DNA of 64,000 nucleotides from JACOMS01 sp964352785. Its GTDB lineage: Bacteria > Pseudomonadota > Alphaproteobacteria > Caulobacterales > Maricaulaceae. Positions within the stretch are counted from its first letter, which is position 1, and every line of letters begins with the position of its first letter. Below, in pieces: positions 1 to 7,958 of the stretch. The notes below the pieces were generated by a model that was given only the letters and a program-made list of their open reading frames with translations, was not told the origin of the DNA and ran no database searches. Both the position numbers and the translations under genes were made by a program. The stretch spans positions 186,001-250,000 of the forward strand of contig CAYGTI010000001.1 of the NCBI GenBank assembly GCA_964352785.1, written 5' to 3'.

Positions 1-660
1 GGTGATATCATCAACTCCAACCTCAACGCCATGATTGACAAGGCCGAGAACCCGGAGAAGATCGCCCGCCTGATCATCCAAGAAATGGAAGACACACTGG
101 TTGAAGTCCGCACGGACGCAGCCCGCAACATCGCAGAGCGCAAAGAGCTCGGCCGCAAGGTTGACGCTTACAAAGACCGCGCAGGTGAGTGGGGCGCAAA
201 AGCCGAACTGGCCCTCACAAAAGACCGTGAAGATCTGGCCCGCGGCGCGCTACAAGCCAAGAAACAAGCCGAAGAAATGGCGGATGTGGCTGCAAAGGAA
301 ATTGATATCCTTGACGAAGCCGTGAGCAAAGCTGATGCGGACCTTGCAAAACTGCAATCCAAATTGGATGAAGCTCGCGCCAAACACAAGGCCTTAGCGA
401 TGCGCGGCAATGTCGCTCAAAATCAAATCAAGATGCGCTCTAAGCTTGCGGATTACAAAGTTGAAGACGCTTTGGCCCGTTACGAGCGCATGGAGCGTAA
501 AGTTGACGAGCTTGAAGCCCAAGTCGAGGCCTATGACCTCGGCGCGGGTGAAAGCTTAGAGAGCCAGTTCGCGCAAATGGCCGCTGACGAAGCGATCGAA
601 TCTGAACTTGAAGCCTTAAAAGCAACCCTTGGCAAAACGTCCAAAAAAGCTTCTAAGTAA
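1..660 (+). CDS. pspA: Phage shock protein A (PspA/IM30), 5' end outside window
   Basis: The frame is open from base 1 and gives 219 residues to the TAA at 660. The visible start resembles PspA from about residue 10 (NLNAMIDKAENPEK, then IQEMEDTLVEVR), so only the first ten or so residues, including most of the amphipathic helix, are missing. The rest is a long charged helical coiled coil, as expected of this ESCRT-III-related peripheral membrane protein, which binds and stabilises stressed inner membrane and in many bacteria restrains the activator PspF. pspB and pspC follow on the same strand. No PspF is visible; it may lie upstream of the window. Family assignment is secure. Confidence 0.95.
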   Translation, partial: GDIINSNLNAMIDKAENPEKIARLIIQEMEDTLVEVRTDAARNIAERKELGRKVDAYKDRAGEWGAKAELALTKDREDLARGALQAKKQAEEMADVAAKEIDILDEAVSKADADLAKLQSKLDEARAKHKALAMRGNVAQNQIKMRSKLADYKVEDALARYERMERKVDELEAQVEAYDLGAGESLESQFAQMAADEAIESELEALKATLGKTSKKASK

Positions 661-667
661 TCAAGCC

Positions 668-703
668 GCCGGGTGCGCCCTTCCCCCTTCCAACGCACCC
701 GGC
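668..703 (+). promoter_or_regulatory. Strong hairpin between pspA and pspB
   Basis: A perfect 10-bp stem (GCCGGGTGCG at 668-677 with CGCACCCGGC at 694-703) encloses a 16-nt pyrimidine-rich loop. No run of T follows, so it is not a standard intrinsic terminator. Its place just after the pspA stop fits a 3' mRNA-protecting or partial-termination element that would keep pspA transcripts more abundant than pspBC. That role is inference. Confidence 0.55.
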
Positions 704-729
704 ACCATTAAAGAGAGAGAGACAATTTT

Positions 730-978
730 ATGGGACCCGAAACACTTGCCCTCATGATACCGATCGTCGCCATTGTAATGGGCATCGGATCAGGGATGCT
801 GAAAATGCATTACAAGCACAAAGAAAAATTGATGGATCATATGAGCGGCGACCAAGTCGCCGAGCTGACCCAAATGTCTAAAATTGCCGATATACTTGAC
901 CAACGCGTCAATGTTTTAGAGCGCATTTTGGATGACGAAATTCCGCAGTGGAGAGAAAACCATGACAAAACGATATAA
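730..978 (+). CDS. pspB: Envelope stress response membrane protein PspB
   Basis: 82 residues, close to the usual PspB length. An N-terminal membrane segment (about residues 6-25, LMIPIVAIVMGIGSGML) is followed by a basic stretch and a short coiled coil (MSKIADILDQRVNVLERILDDE). PspB works with PspC in the inner membrane to sense envelope stress and draw PspA away from its regulator. The start is preceded by a GAGAGAGAGACA leader that can serve as ribosome binding site. The 3' end overlaps the start of pspC by 17 nt, suggesting coupled translation. Confidence 0.9.
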   Translation: MGPETLALMIPIVAIVMGIGSGMLKMHYKHKEKLMDHMSGDQVAELTQMSKIADILDQRVNVLERILDDEIPQWRENHDKTI

Positions 979-1444
979 AAACCGGGTTCATCGCGCCTTG
1001 AACGACATGGAGTGGGAAGGCAATGAGGATGACTATCAATATAGCGAACCTCACAAAAAGCTTCGCCGCAACAAAATAGACGGCGTTTTTGGCGGCGTCT
1101 GCGCCGGTATCGGCGATTATATCGGACTTGATCCGGTCATTACGCGGGTCTTATTTGTCCTGCTGGTTGTTTTCACTGGATTTCCATTCTTCATCTATTT
1201 CCTGCTGTGGATCTTCATCCCATCGGATAACCGGGCACCTTACCGCCGTGAGTACCGCGAAGCTTGGAAAGCTCGTAAAGCCAAGACATCCACGTCTTCG
1301 AATGAGCGTCCCGTAAGGACGGCCTCATTCCGCGATGTGAAATCCAAATTTCGCTCGCTCGAGACACGCATGCAAGATTTGGAACGGTCTATTACGTCCA
1401 AGGAATGGCAATTACGCCGCGATTTCCGCGACCTCGAAAATTAA
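962..1444 (+). CDS. pspC: PspC domain envelope stress protein
   Basis: 160 residues from the ATG at 962, which has GGAGAG about 8 nt upstream; an in-frame ATG at 932 inside pspB is less likely. The PspC domain is clear: KLRRNKIDGVFGGVCAGIG followed by two hydrophobic segments (TRVLFVLLVVF and FFIYFLLWIFIP). The C-terminal third is a charged coiled coil, a usual extension in alphaproteobacterial PspC. It is an inner-membrane stress sensor acting with PspB on PspA. The arrangement pspA-pspB-pspC on one strand supports one transcription unit. Confidence 0.92.
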   Translation: MTKRYKNRVHRALNDMEWEGNEDDYQYSEPHKKLRRNKIDGVFGGVCAGIGDYIGLDPVITRVLFVLLVVFTGFPFFIYFLLWIFIPSDNRAPYRREYREAWKARKAKTSTSSNERPVRTASFRDVKSKFRSLETRMQDLERSITSKEWQLRRDFRDLEN

Positions 1445-1453
1445 CCCACCGGA

Positions 1454-1484
1454 TCCGGGTGATCATCCGAAGGAGACACCCGGA
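1454..1484 (+). promoter_or_regulatory. Hairpin downstream of pspC
   Basis: An 8-bp inverted repeat (TCCGGGTG 1454-1461 with CACCCGGA 1477-1484, 15-nt loop) lies 10 nt after the pspC stop. There is no T-run directly behind it, so it may be a weak terminator or an RNA-processing site separating pspABC from the two genes that follow. Confidence 0.35.
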
Positions 1485-1530
1485 GCCAAAGCGTTTTACC
1501 AGCGCTTGATCAGACAACTGGAGAGAGACA

Positions 1531-1740
1531 ATGATCAAGATTACCCTGATAACCCTCATTAGCGCCGGCGTCATCGGCACAGGGGCGCAAACACTGACCC
1601 CGCAAACACTCGACATTGCCGCAGGCGCAATGGTTGTGCAGCTTAGCAGTGACGGCGTGAATATTGACGCCGCTGCGTCACCGGACTTTGCCGTCACCCT
1701 GACAACCAAAGGCAACCGCGCTTTTACGGTTCGCTTCTAA
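1531..1740 (+). CDS. Small exported hypothetical protein
   Basis: 69 residues with an N-terminal hydrophobic segment (ITLITLISAGVIGTGAQ) that looks like a signal peptide or membrane anchor, leaving a roughly 50-residue product ending in aromatic-basic residues. The start has the leader CTGGAGAGAGACA right before the ATG, nearly the same leader as pspB and the next gene. It lies on the same strand between pspC and the repetitive protein, so it is probably part of the extended psp transcription unit. I recognise no family and propose no function. Confidence 0.6.
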   Translation: MIKITLITLISAGVIGTGAQTLTPQTLDIAAGAMVVQLSSDGVNIDAAASPDFAVTLTTKGNRAFTVRF

Positions 1741-1797
1741 AACAGCCTATCTCAACCGAAGCCCGCACCGACCTACACAAAAACAAAGAGAGACATC

Positions 1798-2832
1798 ATG
1801 TTAACACGCCGCCTTATTCTGACGAGTGCCCTTATCACAGCCGGAGCCTTCGCCGCCCCAGCATCCGCCAATGAGCCGATTTTGACAGTGAAAAACTACA
1901 TTGGAAAAATCACTGTGGTGACAAGTCCCGATGCAGAATTGAGCGTGACTGACAAAAAGAGGTCTAAAAAAGTGGATTTTGATCAGAGCCGAACCGGCCT
2001 TGTCGTTGACGGCGGGGTCAGCCGCCCTGACGGGGATGACTGCAAAGGTTACTATGGCCGGATAAGCTGGTCTCTGTTTAGCAAGAAAGAAAAAACAGAT
2101 GAGTTTGGGGGTTACGAAAATTTGGATGACTATCCTGACCTGACAATTACAGGCCCTGAAGACATGACACTGGTGATTGAAAACGCTATCCCGTTTGGCA
2201 CAATTGGCGATATCGGAAGTGCTGACATTGACATGCGCCATTGCGGCCGCCTCAATATAGGTAACATATCGGGGCCCGCATCATTTAAGGTTCGCGGCTC
2301 CGGTGATATCAGCGCTGGCAATATTGGTGACCTGATTGCCAAGATATCCGGATCAGGCGATCTCGACTTTATCAACACCCGAACGGCTGATTTAACCATC
2401 AGCGGCTCCGGTGATGTGGAGTTCGAAAACGCCGTATCCGCCAGTATCTCGATATCAGGCTCTGGCGATGTGGAATTTAACGACATAGCAACCTCCCTTT
2501 ACGTTAAAAGCTCTGGATCAGGCGATATAGACGGTGAAAACGTTGGTGAAGAGTTTACCTATGAGGGCCGAGGCTCCGGCGATGTATCGCTCAACAATAT
2601 ATCAGGTCGCGCCTTGATCCAAACTACAGGAAGCAGCACCGTCGATATTGACGATGGAAACCTTCAAAGCCTCATCATAAGCGCCACAGGTTCAAGCGAT
2701 ATATTTTATGACGGCGTAACTGAAGACGCAGACGTTACGGCGCGCGGTTCAAGTGATGTATATATCAAAAAAATCAAAGGCATGCGCTCAACCAATGCTA
2801 GCGGTTCATCGGATATTGAAATTGGAAATTAG
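1798..2832 (+). CDS. Exported GIN-domain (DUF2807-like) beta-helix repeat protein
   Basis: 344 residues. A signal peptide (residues 1-24, RLILTSALITAGAFAAPASA) is followed by a variable part and, from about residue 165 to the end, ten regular repeats headed by GSGD or GSS(D/T). This is the pattern of head GIN domain/DUF2807 proteins, often labelled putative adhesins and predicted to form a beta helix. It is likely periplasmic or surface-exposed. The leader AAAGAGAGACATC precedes the ATG. Genes of this family often occur near pspC-like genes, which fits an envelope-stress role, but a specific function is unknown. Confidence 0.8.
   Translation: MLTRRLILTSALITAGAFAAPASANEPILTVKNYIGKITVVTSPDAELSVTDKKRSKKVDFDQSRTGLVVDGGVSRPDGDDCKGYYGRISWSLFSKKEKTDEFGGYENLDDYPDLTITGPEDMTLVIENAIPFGTIGDIGSADIDMRHCGRLNIGNISGPASFKVRGSGDISAGNIGDLIAKISGSGDLDFINTRTADLTISGSGDVEFENAVSASISISGSGDVEFNDIATSLYVKSSGSGDIDGENVGEEFTYEGRGSGDVSLNNISGRALIQTTGSSTVDIDDGNLQSLIISATGSSDIFYDGVTEDADVTARGSSDVYIKKIKGMRSTNASGSSDIEIGN
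2296..2826 (+). repeat. Ten in-frame GSGD/GSS repeats of 18-20 codons
   Basis: Repeat heads begin at 2296, 2350, 2404, 2458, 2515, 2572, 2629, 2689, 2746 and 2803, a spacing of 54, 54, 54, 57, 57, 57, 60, 57 and 57 nt. The first six read G-S-G-D; the last four read G-S-S followed by T or D. A period of 18-20 residues is about one turn of a beta helix. Confidence 0.9.
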
Positions 2833-2967
2833 GTTCCTGACCCCAAGGCTTTTGCCTTGACATATCAGCCGCCTAATCGGGGCGGGCTTTCAGGTTGGAC
2901 TTCTCTCTCGCCGGAAAGCTCGCCCTTTTCAATTCCGGGTGCGCTCTTGCAATGAACGTGAACTCTG

Positions 2968-3435
2968 TTAACGCCGCGATTTTTTGAGCTGCACAAGCAC
3001 CTCGTGCAACGTTTGTAAGAACGTGGAGCGGTCTCTCGGACTGAACGGCGCGGGCCCGCCAATGTTTTCTGACGTGGCTCCGGCGCGAAGGTCGGCCATG
3101 ATTGCGCGGGTGGCTATGGCCGCGCCGATAGAGTTTTCGGTAAACGCTTTGCCCGTTGGCCCGATAACTTTTGCGCCGGTTTTCAGGCACCTATCCGCGA
3201 GCAAAATGTCCGCAGTAATCACAACGATGTTAGGCCCGGCGCGCTCCGCAATATAATCATCAGCGGCATCAAAACTGTCCGATACAACAATGCGCGTAAT
3301 AAGGCCATGCGGCGGTACGCGTAAAAACGCATTCGCCACGACCGTTACAGGCACCATGTGCCGCAGAGCCACTTTATAGGTTTCTTCGCGCACCGGGCAG
3401 GCATCAGCATCAATAAAAATATGAAAATCCATCAT
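2968..3435 (-). CDS. YaiI/YqxD family (DUF188) protein
   Basis: 155 residues from the ATG at 3435; a TTG 36 nt further upstream would add 12 residues not expected in the family. Visible family features are FIDADACPV at the start, VVANAFLRVPPHG, VITADILLADRCL and the basic GPAPFSPRDRSTF near the end. The fold resembles PIN-type nucleases, with conserved acidic residues (DADAC, TADI), but no activity is well established. The gene stands alone, convergent with the psp unit and divergent from the ArsR gene. Confidence 0.88.
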   Translation of the reverse strand: MMDFHIFIDADACPVREETYKVALRHMVPVTVVANAFLRVPPHGLITRIVVSDSFDAADDYIAERAGPNIVVITADILLADRCLKTGAKVIGPTGKAFTENSIGAAIATRAIMADLRAGATSENIGGPAPFSPRDRSTFLQTLHEVLVQLKKSRR

Positions 3436-3607
3436 TTTGTAATCATCGCCTAAAACAGCGCATAAAGGCAAGACTATTCAAGTGTAGATTTTTGCGGTTA
3501 TAATTTCGCACGTCTCATAACAACCCACACAGATATTAACACACTGAAAACTTGCAGACACAAGTAATATAATATATCATTCCATGTATAGATAAATAAT
3601 AGGATAT

Positions 3608-3931
3608 ATGATGATTATTTCAGGTCTCAAAGCCCTCGCACACGAAGGACGCTTAAAACTGCTTCGCGATATTATCAGTGCGGGCCAAACTGGCATTTCC
3701 GCGGGCACGCTCGCAGACAATCACGCCTTAAATTTCACGACGGCTTCAGCGCAATTAACAGCGCTTTCACAAGCGGGCCTTGTAACATCCACCCGCGTGG
3801 GCCGAAATGTAATTTACAAACCCAATGATTTGCAAATCAGCGAGCTACTTGCTTTTCTCGTGCGTGATGTTTGTCAGGGACGCGCAGAAATTATATGGCC
3901 GTTGTCAGATAAGAGCGGACAGACTTTTTAA
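3608..3931 (+). CDS. ArsR-family winged-helix transcriptional regulator
   Basis: 107 residues. The N-terminal part (LKALAHEGRLKLLRDII) and the recognition region (NFTTASAQLTALSQAGLVTSTRVGRNVIYKPN) match small ArsR/SmtB winged-helix repressors. The metal-binding cysteine motif of ArsR proper (ELCVCDL type) is absent, so it may sense something other than a thiophilic metal. AGGA sits 7 nt before the ATG, and a perfect TATAAT at 3568-3573 lies upstream in an AT-rich stretch without a good -35. No target gene is adjacent on the same strand; autoregulation is the simplest guess. Confidence 0.8.
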   Translation: MMIISGLKALAHEGRLKLLRDIISAGQTGISAGTLADNHALNFTTASAQLTALSQAGLVTSTRVGRNVIYKPNDLQISELLAFLVRDVCQGRAEIIWPLSDKSGQTF

Positions 3932-3940
3932 CTCAAGTCT

Positions 3941-4651
3941 TTAATCTATGCCGCTCAGGACGTCATCAACCCACTCCGGTACCAATAGTCCGGCAGGCCC
4001 AAGCCGCGTTTCGTGGAAATGCTGCGACCCTGCGGAACGCTCAAGGTTAACCTCTAATGTTTGCTTGTCCATTGCGCGCGCCATTTGAACAAAGCCCGCA
4101 GCCGGATATACTGCGCCGCTCGTCCCGATAGAGACAAAAAGATCACAGCCCGCAATAGCCATCTCAATCTCCGGCATATGATACGGCATCTCGCCAAACC
4201 AAACAATATCAGGACGCGGGCCGCTTTTGCGCTCACAAATAGGGCAGTCCATATCTTGGGTGGTATCGCCGCGGTAAGGCCAGCGCTTTTTACAATATTG
4301 ACATAGCAAAGATGTAAGTTGTCCGTGCATGTGGATAACGCGGTCTGAGCCGCCCCGCTCGTGCAGATCATCCACGTTTTGCGTGACAAGAACAAGCTCT
4401 CCCCTGCTGGCTTCCAGTTCTGCTTCCAATAGGGCCAAGGCTTTATGCGCCGCATTGGGCTTAACTGTTTTAAGGGCCGCGCGGCGCTGATTATAAAATT
4501 CATGAACCAAAGACGGATTAAGCGCAAACCCTTCCGGCGTTGCAACCTCCTCAATAGCGTGGTCTTCCCATAGGCCGCCCGTATCACGAAAGGTTCTAAT
4601 CCCGCTTTCCGCCGAAACGCCAGCGCCTGTGAGTACGACAATAGATAACAT
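3941..4651 (-). CDS. cobB: Sir2-type NAD-dependent protein deacylase (sirtuin)
   Basis: 236 residues. It has the Rossmann NAD motif GAGVSAESGIRTFRD (residues 9-23), TQNVDDLH (90-97), the catalytic His of IHMHG (His109), two zinc CxxC pairs (Cys117/120 and Cys136/139) and GTSGAVYPA. Tyr53 and Arg56 (FYNQRR) match the Y-x-x-R pair that in class III sirtuins allows removal of succinyl and malonyl groups, so desuccinylase activity is likely beside deacetylation. The reaction consumes NAD and yields nicotinamide and O-acyl-ADP-ribose. It is divergent from the phosphatase gene at 4761. Confidence 0.93.
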   Translation of the reverse strand: MLSIVVLTGAGVSAESGIRTFRDTGGLWEDHAIEEVATPEGFALNPSLVHEFYNQRRAALKTVKPNAAHKALALLEAELEASRGELVLVTQNVDDLHERGGSDRVIHMHGQLTSLLCQYCKKRWPYRGDTTQDMDCPICERKSGPRPDIVWFGEMPYHMPEIEMAIAGCDLFVSIGTSGAVYPAAGFVQMARAMDKQTLEVNLERSAGSQHFHETRLGPAGLLVPEWVDDVLSGID

Positions 4652-4760
4652 AAATAAGTCTCCGCCAATCCCCCGAACGGCTTAGAAATCCAAGCACACA
4701 CCCCACAAGATAGCACGATTTCCCTAGCCAGATTCGCGCGGCTCCGCTAACCTTCTATCC

Positions 4761-5222
4761 ATGAAAGTACTTTTTGTATGTCTGGGAAATATTTGCCGCT
4801 CGCCGACAGCAGAAGCTGTCTTTAAGCGCCGCGCGGCCAAGGCGGGCCTAAATAACATTCAAATAGATAGCGCAGGTACAGGTGCGTGGCATATTGGAAA
4901 CCCGCCAGATCCACGTAGCCGCGCGGCAGCAGAGACCCGCGGCTATTCCTTTGAGGGTATCAGCGCCCGTAAAATCGCCGTCTCAGATTTCGAAACTTTT
5001 GATTATGTGCTCGCCATGGACCGCTCGAACCTCAAAGACTTAAAAGCGCTTGAACCCGCAGGCAGCCCCGCAAAACTTAGTCTGTTTCTTGATTATGCAC
5101 CGCCGCACAGTCAGCGCGAAGTCCCTGATCCTTATTACGGTGGTCCGCAAGGCTTTGAGCAGGTCATTGACCTTATTGAAGCGGCGAGTGACGGGTTTAT
5201 CATGCATTTACGCACCTCCTGA
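4761..5222 (+). CDS. Low-molecular-weight protein-tyrosine phosphatase
   Basis: 153 residues, a normal length. The P-loop VCLGNICRS carries the nucleophile Cys7 and Arg13 of the C-x5-R signature at the N terminus, and the general-acid loop DPYYGG (Asp123) is present near the C terminus. The enzyme removes phosphate from tyrosine in proteins, acting through a cysteinyl-phosphate intermediate in the cytoplasm. It stands alone between the divergent sirtuin and the following DUF4175 gene, so no partner kinase is indicated. Confidence 0.93.
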   Translation: MKVLFVCLGNICRSPTAEAVFKRRAAKAGLNNIQIDSAGTGAWHIGNPPDPRSRAAAETRGYSFEGISARKIAVSDFETFDYVLAMDRSNLKDLKALEPAGSPAKLSLFLDYAPPHSQREVPDPYYGGPQGFEQVIDLIEAASDGFIMHLRTS

Positions 5223-5309
5223 TACGATCCTGCTAAAACTTCATTGATTCAAAATTTTATTATGCAAATTTAATACTTTTCTACTGCGCCCCGTCTTATA
5301 AGAGACAGT

Positions 5310-7958
5310 ATGGCTAACGCCCGAAATACCGACCCGCTAATCAAGCGCACCCGGCGGCTCACCCGCAAGGCGCGGGCTCGCCTGTTTTGGGAGCGATATG
5401 CCCCGGTTTTGGCACTGGCAGCTATCGCGGTCTCTGTGTTTTTAATCGGTAGTTTCGCGGGTATTTGGGAACGCATTGGCGACCCTTGGCGCGGTTTTGC
5501 GTTGGCAGCGACGCTGTATGTCCTGATCAAGACGTTTATTTCCGCTCGCAAAGTTAAACGCCCAACCACATCGGATGCGCGGCGCCGGGTGGAGCGCGAC
5601 TCGGGCGCGCGTCACCGTCCGCTCGACACGCTGGATGACCGCCCGGCTCTCAGCCAAGACCTTTGGCCCGCCCATTACGCCGCAGCGAGAGATGCCGCGG
5701 CGCTATTGGATCCGCCCCTACCCCGCCCCGTGCTTGCCCCCATTGATACATATTATCTACGGTTCGCACTACCCGCGGTGCTTATCCTCGCGCTTATGGT
5801 GGGCGTAGGTGATAATTTGGAGCGCGTGAAGCGTTCGCTCACACCGACATGGCAGTCCGCCATATCCTCACATGACGTGACGTTCGAGGCCTGGGTTGAT
5901 CCGCCTGATTATACTGGACGTCCGCCGATTTACTTTAAAGATAAAACGAATATCGATGTCCCGGCTGGCTCGGAACTCGTCGCTCGTATTTCTGGCACCA
6001 AAAACGCAACACGCCTCAAATTAACAGGCAAGCACCGCTCGCGCTATTTACCGTTGACGCGCCTCGGCCCCAAAAGTTTTGAAGCCCGTGCCATTATCAA
6101 CGACAGCCGCACGGCCCGCTGGCGCGTCGGTAATCTTGAGAAAAGCTGGACTCTGACCGCACTCCCCGACCGCGCGCCAACTGTTGATTTTAAAATTAAT
6201 CCACGGGCAGATAAGCGTGATCGCCTCGCCTTTACATACTCTTTCAAAGACGATTATGGCATCACAGACCTTTCGCTAGACATGCAGCTCTTAACGGATG
6301 AGCCGCAACGTAATCCGGTCATTGAGAGCATGCCCGTACCGCTTCCCGGATATTCCGTGCGCGAAGCCGATTTTGAGACCGCAGCCCTTAATTTGACCAA
6401 ACATAAATGGGCCGGACAAAAAGTCTCGGCCCAACTCACAGTCCGAGACGGCCTCGGGCAAATAGCCAAAACTGAAACTGTATATTTCACGGTGCCTGAT
6501 AAAATCTTTATTGAGCCTTTGGCCAAAGCGGTCACTGAGCATCGACGCCTTGTGCTTGAAGGGCAAGTGCCCTATGCGCCCCTGCCAGAAATGACCAACG
6601 CGGACTGGGCGCATCAACCCTGGTTTGATACTTATGAAACGGACAAGCGTCTGGGCCGTGCCCATCCTTCGGTTCAGCGCGCGGCGGAATTAATAGAGGC
6701 CGTCACGGATTATCCGCAAGGTCTTTATGAAGACCCTGCTGTATTTATGGGACTCAAGCATGTTCTCTCGCGCCTCAGATACGCCCACAGCGAAGACGGG
6801 TTATCCGGCATTCCCGACGATCTTTGGCGGATCGCTATACGCGCAGAATTTGGTATTTTGGGCACAGCCCTCGAAGAGATGCGCGAAGCCTCGGCGGCGC
6901 TGCGCGACGGTATTGCGCGGCGCGCGGCGCAGCGCGAAATCGATACATTATTTGAGCGTTATAACGAGGCCGTAGACCGTTACATGGAAGAACTGCGCCG
7001 CAAAGCCATGGAAGAAGGTAACATCGCAGAAGGCGGCCAAGGCGGCGGCGGAAATCAAAGTAATATTGATGAAATTCAAGCTCTGCTCGACGCCATAGAA
7101 GAAGCCAATCGTATTGGTGACACGGAAGGCGCGCGGCGCGGCCTCGAGAAACTTGCAGAACTGTTAGAGAATATGCAAATTCAGCTCACCATGTCCCCGG
7201 GCGGCGGCGGAGACGGAGAACCGTTTGAAGGGGAACTGTCTGAGGAAATGAAAAAATCTCTCGAAGACATGGCCGACTTACTTGGTGAGCAACGCGAACT
7301 TAAAGACGAAACCGAGCAAGCCCAACGCCAAGATCAAGATGGTGAAAACTCTGATAGCTCAGACGCGCAAAACCCGTCCGGCGGAGCTGGTAGCGGGCAG
7401 CAAGATGACCAAGCCTTGTCTCCCGGCGAGCTTGCTGAGCGCCAACGCGCACTGGAAAATGCCCTCGGCGGCCTTGCAGAAAACCTGCCGTCGCCGGACG
7501 CGCAAAGCCAAGGCGGCAGTTTGGGCAATGAAGAAGATGAAACAGGCTCAGGCGGTGCAGAAGACGGCGAAAACGGGCAAACACCGGGCGAAGCGCTGGC
7601 TGACGCCGAGCGCGCTATGGGCGATAGCGCGCAAGCCTTGGGGCGCGGCGACCTTGACGGTGCCGCCAGCGCGCAAGCTGACGCGATTGAGGCTTTGCGC
7701 CGCGCGGGGCGCGGCCTAGCCGAGCAAGCCCGCCGTAATCAAAGCGGCAGCCAAGAGGCGCAAGGCGGAGACAACACCGACCCACTCGGACGAGAAAATA
7801 GCGGACAAAATGATGACGAATCCGAGGCCGACATTGACAGCCGGGACAATGCAACGCGCTCACGGGAACTGCTCGACGAGCTTCGCCGCCGCGCGGCAGA
7901 GCAAGAACGTGAGGAACAAGAACGGCAATATCTGGAACGGCTACTTAAGCGCTTTTAA
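5310..7958 (+). CDS. TIGR02302/DUF4175 family membrane protein
   Basis: 882 residues. Three membrane segments occupy about residues 30-175 (YAPVLALAAIAVSVFLIGS, an adjacent second, and FALPAVLILALMVGV). A periplasmic-type region follows (to about 450), then a helical part and a long low-complexity tail rich in Gly, Gln, Glu and Asp (about 565-850), ending in a charged helix. This matches an alphaproteobacterial family of unknown function. Its 3' end overlaps the convergent M50 protease gene by 18 nt. No catalytic motif is visible; the tail is likely disordered. Confidence 0.85.
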   Translation: MANARNTDPLIKRTRRLTRKARARLFWERYAPVLALAAIAVSVFLIGSFAGIWERIGDPWRGFALAATLYVLIKTFISARKVKRPTTSDARRRVERDSGARHRPLDTLDDRPALSQDLWPAHYAAARDAAALLDPPLPRPVLAPIDTYYLRFALPAVLILALMVGVGDNLERVKRSLTPTWQSAISSHDVTFEAWVDPPDYTGRPPIYFKDKTNIDVPAGSELVARISGTKNATRLKLTGKHRSRYLPLTRLGPKSFEARAIINDSRTARWRVGNLEKSWTLTALPDRAPTVDFKINPRADKRDRLAFTYSFKDDYGITDLSLDMQLLTDEPQRNPVIESMPVPLPGYSVREADFETAALNLTKHKWAGQKVSAQLTVRDGLGQIAKTETVYFTVPDKIFIEPLAKAVTEHRRLVLEGQVPYAPLPEMTNADWAHQPWFDTYETDKRLGRAHPSVQRAAELIEAVTDYPQGLYEDPAVFMGLKHVLSRLRYAHSEDGLSGIPDDLWRIAIRAEFGILGTALEEMREASAALRDGIARRAAQREIDTLFERYNEAVDRYMEELRRKAMEEGNIAEGGQGGGGNQSNIDEIQALLDAIEEANRIGDTEGARRGLEKLAELLENMQIQLTMSPGGGGDGEPFEGELSEEMKKSLEDMADLLGEQRELKDETEQAQRQDQDGENSDSSDAQNPSGGAGSGQQDDQALSPGELAERQRALENALGGLAENLPSPDAQSQGGSLGNEEDETGSGGAEDGENGQTPGEALADAERAMGDSAQALGRGDLDGAASAQADAIEALRRAGRGLAEQARRNQSGSQEAQGGDNTDPLGRENSGQNDDESEADIDSRDNATRSRELLDELRRRAAEQEREEQERQYLERLLKRF

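Noticed and set aside
1392..1715. 107-codon antisense frame opposite pspC end and the small exported protein
   Set aside because: No leader, and the plus-strand gene at 1531 has a strong ribosome binding site and signal peptide.
2296..2826. Regular 54-60 nt periodicity considered as a CRISPR or noncoding tandem array
   Set aside because: Only about 12-15 nt per unit are similar, spacing is always a multiple of three and the repeats are in frame in a full-length exported protein.
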